From Oreocharis arfaki (taxonomy: Eukaryota > Chordata > Aves > Passeriformes > Paramythiidae), in contig VZRR01002168.1 of NCBI GenBank assembly GCA_013398015.1, forward strand, positions 333,301 to 397,300: 64,000 nt of DNA. Direction: 5' to 3'. Numbering within the stretch: position 1 is the first letter of the stretch; the number at the start of each line of letters is the position of its first letter. Shown here one piece after another: positions 28,401 through 35,789 of the stretch. The translations under genes were made by a program, and so were the position numbers. The notes beneath the pieces were generated by a model. It was not told the origin of the DNA. It was given only the letters and a program-made list of their open reading frames with translations, and ran no database searches.

Positions 28401-31400
28401 GTGAAAAATGCCTCAGGGCAACATCATCCTAGGGAAGAAGCAAAAAATCAGTGAAGCCAAAGTGTTGTCCACTCCCCATGAAAATTTGCTGACTTCCCAC
28501 CCACTGTGCTGGAGAAGCAGTGGCAGTCCTGTTTCAAATGGATGCTTCCTCTTGCCAGGCCATTCTTCCCAAAACAGGGAATCTTACACAGAAGAGTAGA
28601 AAAGGCTTTCATGCAACCCGGTGAAGATGCAACAGGTTACACTGACAGTGACAGGTCGGTTCTAAACCTCTTAACTTTTGTTTTGAGGTCTGGTCACTGT
28701 CATTTAACAGAGTCATTATCAGGCATAAGAAGGGCTTTGGAGGTAGATCTTTTAACTCCAATTGACTGGTTTACTTTTAATGTCTCTGGAATACACGGAG
28801 GCCTTTAATAACCACCAACAAATCTGAGGCTACCGAGACACCCACCAGGACCGGAGCACTCATTATTACCTGGCTTTGACCTGTGTCCTTTCACTGATCT
28901 GGGAAATCAAATCAACCAGTCACGATCGTTTTTGAGTTTCTCATCTGAACAAATCAGGGGCGATGTCAGGCAAGCACAAGCACTGAAGAATTCAGCTGCT
29001 TTTCTTACCAACACATTGGACAGCCTCACATCTATCCCTTTATACTGCCCAATGTCCTTACATGTGTGATGACTCACGGTGCACGTGTGCCTCATACACA
29101 CCTGTGCCATAGCCCCAAAATATTCTAGGCGCTACTCTTCACATTTTTACCATTACTATTAAACGGGTCATCCTCCTAAGGGGGTTCCACTATTGTCAAA
29201 GTGTGAGAAAGGAGAAAAAAAATCCATCTTGAAAGCCAAATCACTGGCAGATCTTTTTAACTGTGGGGATAAACCACACCACTTGTCAAACTACTCAGGC
29301 AATTTTTTTAATACAGTATCAGTTAAGCAGCCTCACTATTAAGAGAGTATTTCTCAACTTAACTAACTCAGCTGAGCTAAGCAGGCAAAGGTATGGATGG
29401 CAAATATCTTCAGACTTCATGAATTGCCCTTCCAAAGCTTTTCTCCAAAATCACACTGTTGTGAGATTTCCATCCAAAAGGTTATAAACCTAAGAGATCA
29501 TCTCTTACGGCTTTGATGACTCACTTTGGACTCCAGAAATGCAGGTTTCCTAACAATTCATTCAACAAGAAGGCAGTTTGGGTTGAGTGGAAAGACCTGT
29601 TTTGGTTTTTTTAATTTTCCCTTTATAGAAAAACTGTGGTCCTGTGGCACCTCACCATGCAGAACCCAGTGAATGGAATGTGGTGGGGCTCATTCCAGGC
29701 TCTGTTGGGGCTGCTGCCCAGCCACCCATTGCTACTCCTTCTCACTGCTGCATGTGTATGCAAAACCCAGGGTGCTACCAGGATGACACCAAATTAGTTG
29801 TGTTTCAGAGCAGTCACCTGTGTCATTAAAACTCAGTGTGGTGGAGACCCCACATTTAGTTGCAATGGTACCCTCTCACCAGAGGAAATAGTCAAGCATG
29901 ATACCCCTACACTTTCTGAGGTGGGGCTAAGAGGAGTCATTACCAGAAAACTGCCTAAATGTCTAGGATATCTGATGACAAAAGGTGAATTTTAGATGGC
30001 TGCAGCAGATAAAGACTTCCTCCCTGAGCAAATCCCTCCTACCGCTGTCTTACCTCTTTGAGGACCCTTCTGCTTTCACAGGACTGCTCTCTGATGAACT
30101 GCCTCGCTTTGCTTTCCTGCACTTAGAAAGAATCTCTTTTTCTTCATCATGAGGTCTCCCTAGTTTTGCAGAGGAATTGTAATGGATTCCTAAAATGGTC
30201 ACTCTAACACACAGGCATTCATGTCATGCCTAAAAGCCATCCAATGTGGCAAGGAGGCATTTAGGAATTAGCTGTGTCTGCTTTGATTTCACACATTTTT
30301 GGACTTGTAGAGACAGCAAAACCCCAACAGTGCTCAGGAAGGGATCCTATGTAGGGAACATTGTACGCCAGACAGCAGATTCTGAGGGTAAATGGAAACA
30401 AAGTTAAATAGCACTATGAATTGAAAAGGCGTGAAACAACTCCTATGGCTGTCAGCAGGGAGAGAACAGGGCAAAACAAGATGAAAACATCGTCCTGAGA
30501 AAACATACCAGTTTTATAGACAGTCAGAGAGAGAATTTTATCTCTGATATCCTACAGCCCACTCAAAAGTTGAAATTCTTCAACCAAGAACGTATTTAAG
30601 TAAAAGCATCAGTCCTGAGGGAAAGAAGAGCATTCCCAAGTATAATGGCACCTGAGGGTGCTGACCAGCTGCATTGCCCAAGCAACACACAACCCATCTG
30701 CTGCGATTCTGCAGAAATCTCTACTCTTGAAACCAGTGACCACAGCAGAAACTCTTGCAAATAGATATTAAAAAAAAAAAAAAAGAAAGAATCAATTCCC
30801 ACCTATTTGGCCTAAAGATGAAAAATACACGGAACATGGCCAATCTGGAGAGAATTTAAATAATACATAAGGGGCCTGTTAGCATTTGTAGACAAAATGA
30901 AGGAATCAGAACAGTTATAGACTGAGGCTGAATGGATCTTAAAACACATACGGCAAACAGCAGTTTCATTGTGGGCTCCTACTAAAGCAGCCAGGGACCT
31001 GCAACTGCAGTGTAATACCTGCACAGGAGGTACAGGGGGTTCAAGCAGAAAACACAGGTCCCACCGCTGGCGTGTCTTTAGTGTGGGAAACAGCCCCAAA
31101 CTGCTTAAGGTTGTTATTCCTTAAGCAAAGCCTGTAGAAATGTCAGGAAACCAAAATTACAGACACCTGCAGGAAGTTCAACACTATTTTACAATGGCAA
31201 CAAAATGGACTTTCTGACTCTCCAGACAGGTATTTGCAGGTTAATAGTATAGAATCTCTAAACTCTTTAATTTGCAGGAAACAAGTGAAGTATTATTTTA
31301 CCCTCTTTCTTTATAAGTGGAAGAAGTAGGACTGAAAAAGGACTTATAGACAGGAACATTTTGCAACAGGATTATCACAGACTACTTAAAAAGGTGCATT

Positions 31401-34400
31401 TGAGGAAAACCTCAAGGCTTTTAAAGACGCTAACTGTAGAACTGCTGATTTCCCTGAGTGGCAATAGTGACAAAATAACTTAAGCTACAAGTAATATATG
31501 CTACTCCTCTCAGACATGTGGTGATAAGGTCATGCTGCACTCAGTGGAAAACGGCTGGGAGACATTTGGCGGCATCAAGAAAGCATGAAGTGTCTCCAAG
31601 CTACACCATATTACAACTTCAACCAGAACCAGAAATAAACTAAACTCCTGTATGAGGCAGTGGAGGTATTTCAGGATGGCAGTAAAAGGCAGGAAAACTG
31701 AAATTTGCTTCAGAAGAGAGCAATCCCTATATTTTGCAAGAGCACAAAATATGCCTGTGGAGCCCGTGATTAGGAAACTGTTCCAGCTGCTGCTGATGCC
31801 AGGAGAGAGATTATACACCCCAGCTGCTTATACCCCTTCCTTACCTCTCTCTCATTCCCCCTCTTCCCTCTCTGTGCTGCCTCTTTCACAGCTCTCTAGG
31901 TAATACGGTTTTGTAAAAAGAGACAGTTAGGAAAAATCAAAAACCAGTACTACATTTAGGAAAGAGCAGCACCTCTCTAGAGAAGGAAGGATGGAAACAC
32001 AGGTGAGCAGTATGTAAACGCTATTCACTGACTTATCCGGTTGTACCCATGGCCACCTACTGCACCACTTACTAGTAATTCATTCATAAGTTATGACTGG
32101 ATTATTTTGCAGAACCAGGCTGGAGAGAGACAAACACTTTTCAGACAGCTCAGCTGTTAGAACTAAGAGATGGCATTTACTTATAGCTGGAGCAGGGTGA
32201 ATGACAAACAGGAACATCATCCCAAACATCTGATCTTCTCCAGTAGTGCATAGAAGTGGGTACTGCCCTTCTGAACTGACTGTAGTGAATGGATTGCCTT
32301 GTTTGTGGCTGTACAGAAACAGAATAGGACTGTACATGTCTAAAGGGGTTGAAGGGTTGCTCAGGATTGCCACATGAAGTCCACTTAGGATACAAGAGAT
32401 GTTCTTACTGCCTGACAGCTTGCAATTCTACAGGGTCAGCACTGTTCAAAATTATCGTCAGGTGGGACAAGGGACAGGAATGAGGATTCTGTTAAGAGAA
32501 GCAAGGATTGGTATCTGCACATTTGGGTAAATCTGTTCATTGCTATGTCACCAGGTATTAGTGGTGCATTTCAGGTTTAAAACTCTGCAAGGGTGAGATC
32601 CCCTATTTTTCTATTCCTCTGCTTTTCTTTTTACTTCAATCACAACTATATAAAACCATATAGAAAAATACAGAGATCCAGTTCAAATATGGAGGCATGA
32701 GCAACCAACTTTGCTTGTCTCATGGACCAGTATTTTGACTAATTTGCTCAGAGATCCTGTTCTTACCCTCTCACCCAGAGGAGAGCCTGCTTGCCCTAAA
32801 TGCTGGTACACACTGTCTCCCACTAAGCTGACAGCCAAGCTCAGCAGTCTATGCTGAAGGATATCATTCCATGTTCCGTTACTCCTAATGCAGGGCTGAC
32901 TTCAAGTCTGTTTTTACTTATACCTAAGATGACTAAGTGTTTACCAAAGCCAGCTGTTGTTCACAGGATAGCTTGGTAATTTTATGATGGTCCTTTTCTA
33001 ATAAATCAAACACACAGAGAGGAGGTAATGACAAGCTAACATATGTATGCTATCTCATAAAACAAACAAAATATAAACAACATAATAATATCATCAGCAT
33101 GATTCCAGACATGCTCATGCTGCCTTTCCTAAGCCCACATGCTAGACAAGTTCCCACCAAGTTCACTCAACATCGCCAAGAGTCTGCCTAAACAAAAACG
33201 AATCAGTGAGGGGATTACAAATGTAGCTGCTGTCGGAAAAAGACAGAGACTCCACTTGCTCCTCTCTTTATTGGAGCAAGGCTTTATTGGGTCCTTGTCA
33301 GTAGGCTACCCCTGTTTCCATCATGTTGAAGGCCCCTTGCCTCTACTTCCAGGTCTTTTATAGCACTGAACTCTCCATGGGGCACCTGCATCTCTGCCAT
33401 CCTGGCTCCTCTCTGACCCGCCAGGTGCACAAGCTCCTCCTGTTCTGCTACACCCATTGGTTACCACAAACTCACCAGCAAAGCCTCCGAGATCCTCTCC
33501 TTTCTCCAGCCCTGTGTTTCTATTGCAGAGAGCCTTGCACCTACTCTGGTCTCCAGGAGCTGCCAGTTCATTAACATGCCAGGCCTCATTCAGTTTACAT
33601 TTATAAATAGTTTAGATGAATATGTACATTCACCGAGATAGGTAGATCTCTACCACAAACTGCAGAGAGCGCAGCATTACAGAGATGACTTGTGGGTCTC
33701 ATTCCAATGGGGCTTTTACAACAGATGTTTTCCCTGATGTTTTGCAAAGTAAAAGAAGCCATAAACTCAGATGCTCAAAATTAATAATCTTTTCTTATCA
33801 AAGTAATTGTCTAACACAAGAAAACTTCTCTCTTGTTGAAACTCCTTTTTTAAACCAGTCCAGCCTGACATTCAAGAAGGGCCCATAAAGACGATTTTTG
33901 TTGTCAGTCTTCTTTGGCAAGGAAGCTATTTTTCTCTTCAGTTAATGATGCTCTGGAAACAAGCATGCACAATTTATACCCTTACGTAGCGACAGATCAC
34001 TCAGTTCAGCTGACAGAGCTTTACAAGGTGTTCCTCTGTTGTTACTCAGCACTGACTGGTATTTTTATAGTTTCCTTTGAAGGCTCAAATGCTTCTTGTC
34101 TATCTAAGAAGTGGGGGTGCCTTAGGGTAACCAAGCTGAAAAGCACACGGTTTGCTGACCAGGCCATTCTGAGCAATATTGGGTGCAGTGCTTATTTTTT
34201 TCAAGGGATGCTGTTTCCATTAATACCTTCATATGACGTTTTTCCTGCTCAAAAACTTCAGAAAAACAAACTCAAGAACTATTCTTTAAATGAACCAAAG
34301 AGTAAAGCCTGCAAGTGACTTTTTGGGAGAAACAAAAATTAAGCAAATCAGAACAAAGTATGAAAGGCGACCTTTTTGGTTCACTGTGGGTTAATTAAAT

Positions 34401-35776
34401 ACCAACATACTTTGTCAGAAGAAATTTCTTAATTTTCTATACCAAAAAAACTTACAAGAACTTATTAGAGTCAATAGAGTCTTTCAAGAGATTTCTGGTG
34501 TCTTTTAATCTGAACTTTAAAGAACATGGTGAAACTCTCATTATGGTAACATGGGCATTTTTTACCCAGGGAAGTTTACAGAAGCCACAGCTCCAGTTAC
34601 GGTAACCCTACCTCAGCTCCCAGTTTAGAAGTCCCCCAGTCCTCACCAACGGAGAGAAATACCAGATCGGAACACTTAAGATGTTCTTTGAAATGGAGGA
34701 CAAACATATGTACATGCCCTGACCCAAGGAGGCTTTTTACCAGTTCCACTAATCTCTAGACCCGGGTGACCATAATATGACTGCTGCAACTTGATTCCCC
34801 CAGATAATTATAAATCCAGAAAAGATCGTCGTAAAATTCATGGCCAGGACCCAAGACTCCTGAAGTCTGTCAATCTTTGTTATGTTCTTTGTTGTTATGT
34901 TTTACAGCTGCAAAGGGATAATTAGAAAAAAATGAAGGTCTGTATAACAAGTAGGTTTTTCTATCTCTTTTCCACTGAAACTCGCTCAGTTTGTCCTTAT
35001 ACTTTTCACTTCTAGAGCATATTGGTTGTTCTTTCTTAAATGTCAACAAAATGAAAAAGCTGAGCATATAGCAGAACATATCCATAGCTTGCAATGATTC
35101 CTGCCAAGATGAAACACAAACCTGGGCTCACCTTTTCATTTTTCTTCTTGAGCAGGTCACCAGCTGTTGTCTCCGAGAAAACGTGCATCCTAAAGGGATG
35201 TCCAGCTCCTGCCTTGCAAACTTTGCGTTTTTTAACATGATGTTTTACACTTGAATTATGAATTATTAATGTTTTCACCTTCTCTACCAGAGGTCCTACA
35301 AGTTTCTGTAGTCCAGAAACACTTTGTTCAAGTCCATCTAGCCTTCTAACCTGCTGCTCTGCTTTCTTGTTTATATCAGAAAGGGATTTTTTCATTTTAA
35401 GGCAAAGTCTCTTCATTTCATTATTTTTCAGTTTTCTGTTTCTTTCCATCCTTGATTCAGGTTCAGATGTTTCCGCCTTTACCATCTCAATGTCTTTTTC
35501 AATGCAACAGATTTCTTGGGAAACACTGTTAAGCTTCTTAAGGACATTGTCTTGCAGAGTCAACAGTTTATCAATTTTCTCTTCAAGGGAGGCAAACTTC
35601 ACATCCATGATGCTGAAACTTTCAGATGTGCTGACATCACTTCTCGCAACATGAAGAATCTGAGAAGGTTCCATTCCATTATCTGGCCCTTGGTTTTGCA
35701 AAGTGTTCGGATCGAATATTTTGGCCAAGTTGTTGACCATAGATGTAGAAGAGCTCTGCCTGCTGGATGTGGTCAT
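7265..35776 (-). CDS. MYLK4: MYLK4, myosin light chain kinase family member 4 (whole gene model, joined exons)
   Basis: Ser/Thr kinase of the CaMK group, MLCK family, expected to phosphorylate myosin regulatory light chains in muscle cytoplasm. Minus-strand exons: 35776-35132, 30116-30054, 24272-24206, 23755-23284, 22448-22285, 19640-19535, 18675-18582, 17108-16999, 15887-15746, 13425-13355, 12615-12487, 11972-11820, 9814-9745, with either read-through to a stop at 9709 or splicing to 7459-7265. All junction phases agree, giving about 773 or 826 residues. Residues 1-236 are coiled-coil and basic, 237-415 acidic and low complexity, about 500-750 the kinase domain. Assignment to MYLK4 rather than MYLK3 or MYLK2 rests on paralogue-specific stretches such as ESKNDIVLVMEY, DENYNLTE and YMHQMYILHLDLK. 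The long N-terminus resembles MYLK3 and is longer than the roughly 390-residue human MYLK4 form I know. The kinase core is near certain; the N-terminal exon set and C-terminus are inferred. Confidence 0.93.
8854..9318 (-). other. Unassigned 154-codon open reading frame in the last MYLK4 intron
   Basis: This minus-strand open frame starts MTNCSEIKARCLLKEAAPHV and ends SKALEAISGQNSVEGQDVN. It lies between the kinase C-lobe exon and the 7459 exon. It has no recognisable motif and no matching splice phase. It could be chance in a GC-richer intron patch or part of an alternative 3' end. Confidence 0.15.
9688..9744 (-). pseudogene. MYLK4: Decayed MLCK tail segment (start of calmodulin-binding region)
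   Basis: Read in the kinase frame, this stretch gives VCFRSQMFLQM, TAA (9709-9711), KL, TAG (9700-9702), PLWK. It lines up without gaps with the RLKSQLLLQKYIAQRKWK tail of MYLK3. The TAA falls on Tyr, the TAG on Gln, and the WK pair is preserved. Relatives splice after this WK; here the bases after AAG (9688) are CGATCA, so no donor is present. The simplest reading is a tail segment that has lost its coding role. Alternatively the first stop is the real C-terminus. Confidence 0.55.
9745..9814 (-). CDS. MYLK4: MYLK4 exon: end of kinase C-lobe (HPWLNN)
   Basis: In the only frame that continues, this segment reads (W)LKVTVCLKHPWLNNLSERA, then AKQK, matching the LKHPWLNN kinase end of MLCKs. Two acceptors exist. 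The better one, after CTTTTCCTTAG (exon start 9820), makes the split codon TG|A, a stop. The second, AAAAAG six bases inside (exon start 9814), makes TG|G (Trp) and keeps the frame at the cost of two residues. The segment can end at the donor CAGAAG|gtttgt (9745), or read on through VCFRSQMFLQM to TAA at 9709-9711. Identity of the exon is firm; the exact ends are not. Confidence 0.75.
9821..11819 (-). other. MYLK4 intron before the C-lobe terminal exon
   Basis: No exon-like segment or repeat is recognised. A (GAAAA)/(CAAA) run at 9830-9865 forms the pyrimidine tract of the acceptor on the minus strand. A stretch near 10425-10480 (CTATCCAGTCCATCCCACCA) faintly recalls CR1 but is too short to call. 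Confidence 0.7.
11820..11972 (-). CDS. MYLK4: MYLK4 exon: C-lobe helices
   Basis: Acceptor GTACTTCAG (from tttttacttcag) and donor AAATG|gtatat. It encodes LTGLSPFLGDDDNETLNNIL, then ACNWDFEDEEFRDVSDEAKD and FISKLLIKEK, plus two bases (TG) of a split codon. Relatives have a Ser codon at this junction (KEKS). Here the donor-side bases are TG, which constrains the next exon; see the finding on the junction stop. Confidence 0.94.
12487..12615 (-). CDS. MYLK4: MYLK4 exon: activation segment
   Basis: Acceptor CAATTTCCTAG and donor ATGCT|gtaagt. It encodes YKPREKLRVNFGTPEFLAPE, then VVNYEFVSFPTDMWSLGVIA and YML. It includes the GTPEF substrate loop and the APE motif. No phosphorylatable residue sits at the usual activation-loop site, as in other MLCKs. 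Confidence 0.96.
13355..13425 (-). CDS. MYLK4: MYLK4 exon: PEN to DFG
   Basis: Acceptor TTTCTCTTGGCAG and donor AGAAG|gtacat. The 71-nt exon encodes PENILCVNREANQIKIIDFG, then LARR. It contains the Mg-binding Asn of PEN and the DFG Asp (about residue 639). It differs from mammalian MYLK4 by only a few substitutions. Confidence 0.96.
13426..15745 (-). other. MYLK4 intron, no other feature
   Basis: Open frames on both strands (up to 120 codons at 14978-15340, plus strand) lack any motif or splice phase. A short repeat GCAGTTGACCA occurs twice at 14981-15005. Confidence 0.7.
13796..13817 (+). repeat. Poly(A) tract in a MYLK4 intron
   Basis: A run of 22 A bases (T on the MYLK4 strand), between exons at 13425 and 15746. 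Similar runs occur at 37636-37650, 37986-38001, 30770-30784, 36431-36441, 62319-62332 and 63648-63659. Confidence 0.9.
15746..15887 (-). CDS. MYLK4: MYLK4 exon: C-lobe start to catalytic loop
   Basis: Acceptor TTTGTCCTCAG and donor CTCAAG|gtagag. It encodes VEGGELFDRIIDENYNLTEM, then DTISFIKQICKGIQYMHQ and MYILHLDLK. The catalytic base is the Asp of HLDLK (about residue 619); MLCKs use HLD in place of HRD. The open frame runs past the acceptor for some codons, which is not coding. Confidence 0.96.
16999..17108 (-). CDS. MYLK4: MYLK4 exon: alpha-C helix to hinge
   Basis: Acceptor CTCTTTACAG and donor GAATA|gtaagt. It encodes DEVKNEINVMNQLNHVNLIQ, then LYDAFESKNDIVLVMEY. The Glu of EVKNEI is the alpha-C salt-bridge residue, and VMEY is the hinge. 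SKNDIVLVMEY separates MYLK4 from MYLK3, which has SKHSCTLVMEY. Confidence 0.96.
17804..18238 (+). mobile_element. Solo LTR of an endogenous retrovirus (ERVL-like), plus strand
   Basis: The stretch starts TGTGATGCC and ends CCCCATCA (TG...CA). It has a TATA box (TATAAAAG, 18080-18087) followed about 90 bp later by AATAAA (18177-18182). A short T-rich U5 follows (TTTTATTCTCTTAATTTTGT). This spacing is the U3-R-U5 layout of a retroviral LTR. No gag or pol frames flank it, so it is a solo LTR. It lies in a kinase-domain intron of MYLK4, antisense to the gene. ATCAAG occurs just outside or at both ends, but no clean target-site duplication is visible. Family naming (ERVL, passerine type) is from memory. 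Confidence 0.7.
18582..18675 (-). CDS. MYLK4: MYLK4 exon: Gly-rich loop and ATP lysine
   Basis: Acceptor CCATTTTTTCTAG and donor CAGAAG|gttggt. It encodes GRFGQVHKCEEKATGLKLAA, then KIIKAQGPKQK. The Gly-rich loop reads GGGRFG across the junction, and the ATP-anchoring Lys lies in LAAKIIK (about residue 527 of the model). The phase is 0 at the donor. The plus-strand ERV LTR sits about 340 bp downstream in the following intron. Confidence 0.95.
19535..19640 (-). CDS. MYLK4: MYLK4 exon: start of kinase region
   Basis: Acceptor CTCTTTTAG and donor GGGAGG|gtaagt. The exon encodes DIPAPPAPFDHRIVSAKRVG, then ISNYYNVNEDEILGG. The DIPAPPAPFDHRIV motif is the hallmark entry into the kinase domain in MYLK4 and is nearly identical to the human sequence. 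The exon ends inside the Gly-rich loop (LGG|G). Confidence 0.93.
20115..20786 (-). other. Unassigned 223-codon open reading frame inside a MYLK4 intron
   Basis: This is a single open frame from ATG (MRFLVCVFDHFHWSNEWFKI) to beyond GILHCEHQKLGNNLP, on the same strand as MYLK4. It lies between the linker exon (22285) and the kinase-entry exon (19640). It is one of the two longest ORFs in the window. The composition is protein-like in its first 80 residues (KKELAFQTRELMLKHWGCSP, PKWLKKYLSPW). I recognise no domain and see no exon phases linking it to MYLK4. It may be a remnant of a retroelement or an old retrocopy, or chance. No function is proposed. Confidence 0.3.
21973..21994 (+). repeat. Short (GGGAAA)n repeat
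   Basis: GGAAAGGGAAAGGGAAAGAG gives three G-rich hexamer units in the intron upstream of the kinase-entry exon. Confidence 0.7.
22285..22448 (-). CDS. MYLK4: MYLK4 linker exon before the kinase domain (164 nt)
   Basis: Acceptor TTGTCCTTGCAG; the first base completes AG|G (Arg) from the acidic exon. It then gives 54 codons (CKSCEKGTGNSSSIPG to GSTDGI) and a final T. The proposed donor ATAT|gtaaaa is weak, but the phase matches the next exon exactly. The stretch GPVKDDNKKSR roughly matches the PVKSKR segment that precedes the VDIPAPPAPF motif in human MYLK4. If the weak donor is skipped, the frame stops after about ten more residues. Confidence 0.65.
23284..23755 (-). CDS. MYLK4: MYLK4 acidic low-complexity exon (472 nt)
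   Basis: Acceptor GCTTATAG and donor GGAAG|gtaagg. The exon encodes about 157 residues, very rich in Glu, with Lys, Gln and Ser. It starts DGHIQQSESCSEEKEVDKLN and ends EADQSHDEEVSEGR. There is no globular domain. It is probably an extended, disordered spacer between the N-terminal coiled coil and the kinase, comparable in position to the variable low-complexity spacers of MYLK2 and MYLK3. The purine-rich strand bias is produced by GAA/GAG codons. The uninterrupted 472-nt frame with matching phases on both sides argues that it is genuine coding sequence. Confidence 0.8.
24206..24272 (-). CDS. MYLK4: MYLK4 linker exon (67 nt)
   Basis: Acceptor CCCACAG and donor ACAG|gttaga bound 67 nt that enter in phase 0 and leave one base (G). 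The base completes a GAT Asp codon with the AT that starts the next exon. It encodes VIKEKSHLNETETKEKKPPD followed by AT, a charged, probably disordered linker. The frame is fixed because one alternative frame meets a TGA inside the exon. Confidence 0.75.
24273..30053 (-). other. MYLK4 intron, about 5.8 kb
   Basis: Apart from the possible exon at 26434-26640, I see a CpG-richer patch near 27880-28045 (containing CCCCGCAGCAGCG and TTCGGCGAGAG) with a 110-codon minus-strand frame of no recognised family. Low-complexity A-rich sequence occurs at 26160-26195. Nothing else can be supported. Confidence 0.6.
26434..26640 (-). other. Possible alternative exon with acceptor and short open frame
   Basis: An acceptor-like CCACACCTTTCAG is followed at once by ATGAGATTTTCAGAG and a frame of 68 codons (MRFSECATAFGSCGVSEQLV to PSPFGGEK) ending in TAA. 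The block is richer in G, C and CpG than the rest of this 5.8-kb intron. It has no homology that I recognise. It could be a cryptic terminal exon or chance. Confidence 0.2.
30054..30116 (-). CDS. MYLK4: MYLK4 candidate small exon (63 nt)
   Basis: Acceptor TTCTTTCTAAGTGCAG and donor AAAGAG|gtaaga bound 63 nt, which is phase 0 at both ends and so compatible with its neighbours (phase 0 donor at 35132, phase 0 acceptor at 24272). In that frame it reads ESKARQFIREQSCESRRVLK plus E. Another frame gives a serine-rich reading (RGSSSESSPVKAEGSSKR) that looks more protein-like but would break the phases unless further exons exist. It could be a cassette exon. RNA evidence is needed to settle the frame. 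Confidence 0.5.
33222..33681 (-). mobile_element. Solo LTR of an endogenous retrovirus, minus strand
   Basis: Read on the minus strand the element starts TGTAATGCTGCGC and ends GCAGCTACA, giving short imperfect terminal inverted repeats. It contains CCAATGGG (CAAT box, near 33454-33461), CTATAAAAG (TATA box, near 33354-33362) and two AATAAAG signals (33267-33288). A U5-like GTGGAGTCTCTGTC segment follows. There are no internal viral genes. It sits in the MYLK4 intron between the coiled-coil exon and the 63-nt exon, in the same orientation as the gene. The low-coordinate boundary is clearer than the high one, where ACCACA near 33653 is another possible end. ATTACA occurs at both flanks and might be a target duplication. 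Confidence 0.7.
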
Positions 35777-35789
35777 TTTGCTGGTTTGG
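35132..35789 (-). CDS. MYLK4: MYLK4 first coding exon: N-terminal coiled-coil region
   Basis: Acceptor TTCCTTCCCATAG precedes 13 nt of 5' UTR and an ATG at 35776. The exon encodes 215 residues and ends phase 0 at AAAAG|gtgagc. The existence of an acceptor means at least one non-coding 5' exon lies at higher coordinates. Residues about 50-100 (SIMDVKFASLEEKIDKLLTL onward) have heptad-like Leu/Ile spacing and resemble the N-terminal MDTKLNMLNEKVDQLL region of MYLK3. A second helical stretch, rich in Lys and Glu, covers about 105-175. Residues 175-192 hold a basic HHVKKRKVCK patch. Ser/Thr-rich residues 1-15 look disordered. No membrane segment or signal peptide is present. It is the longest open frame in the window. 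Confidence 0.8.

Noticed and set aside
33914..34318. 134-codon plus-strand ORF beside the LTR
   Set aside because: It is antisense to MYLK4, matches no domain I know and shows no retroviral motifs, so most likely chance.
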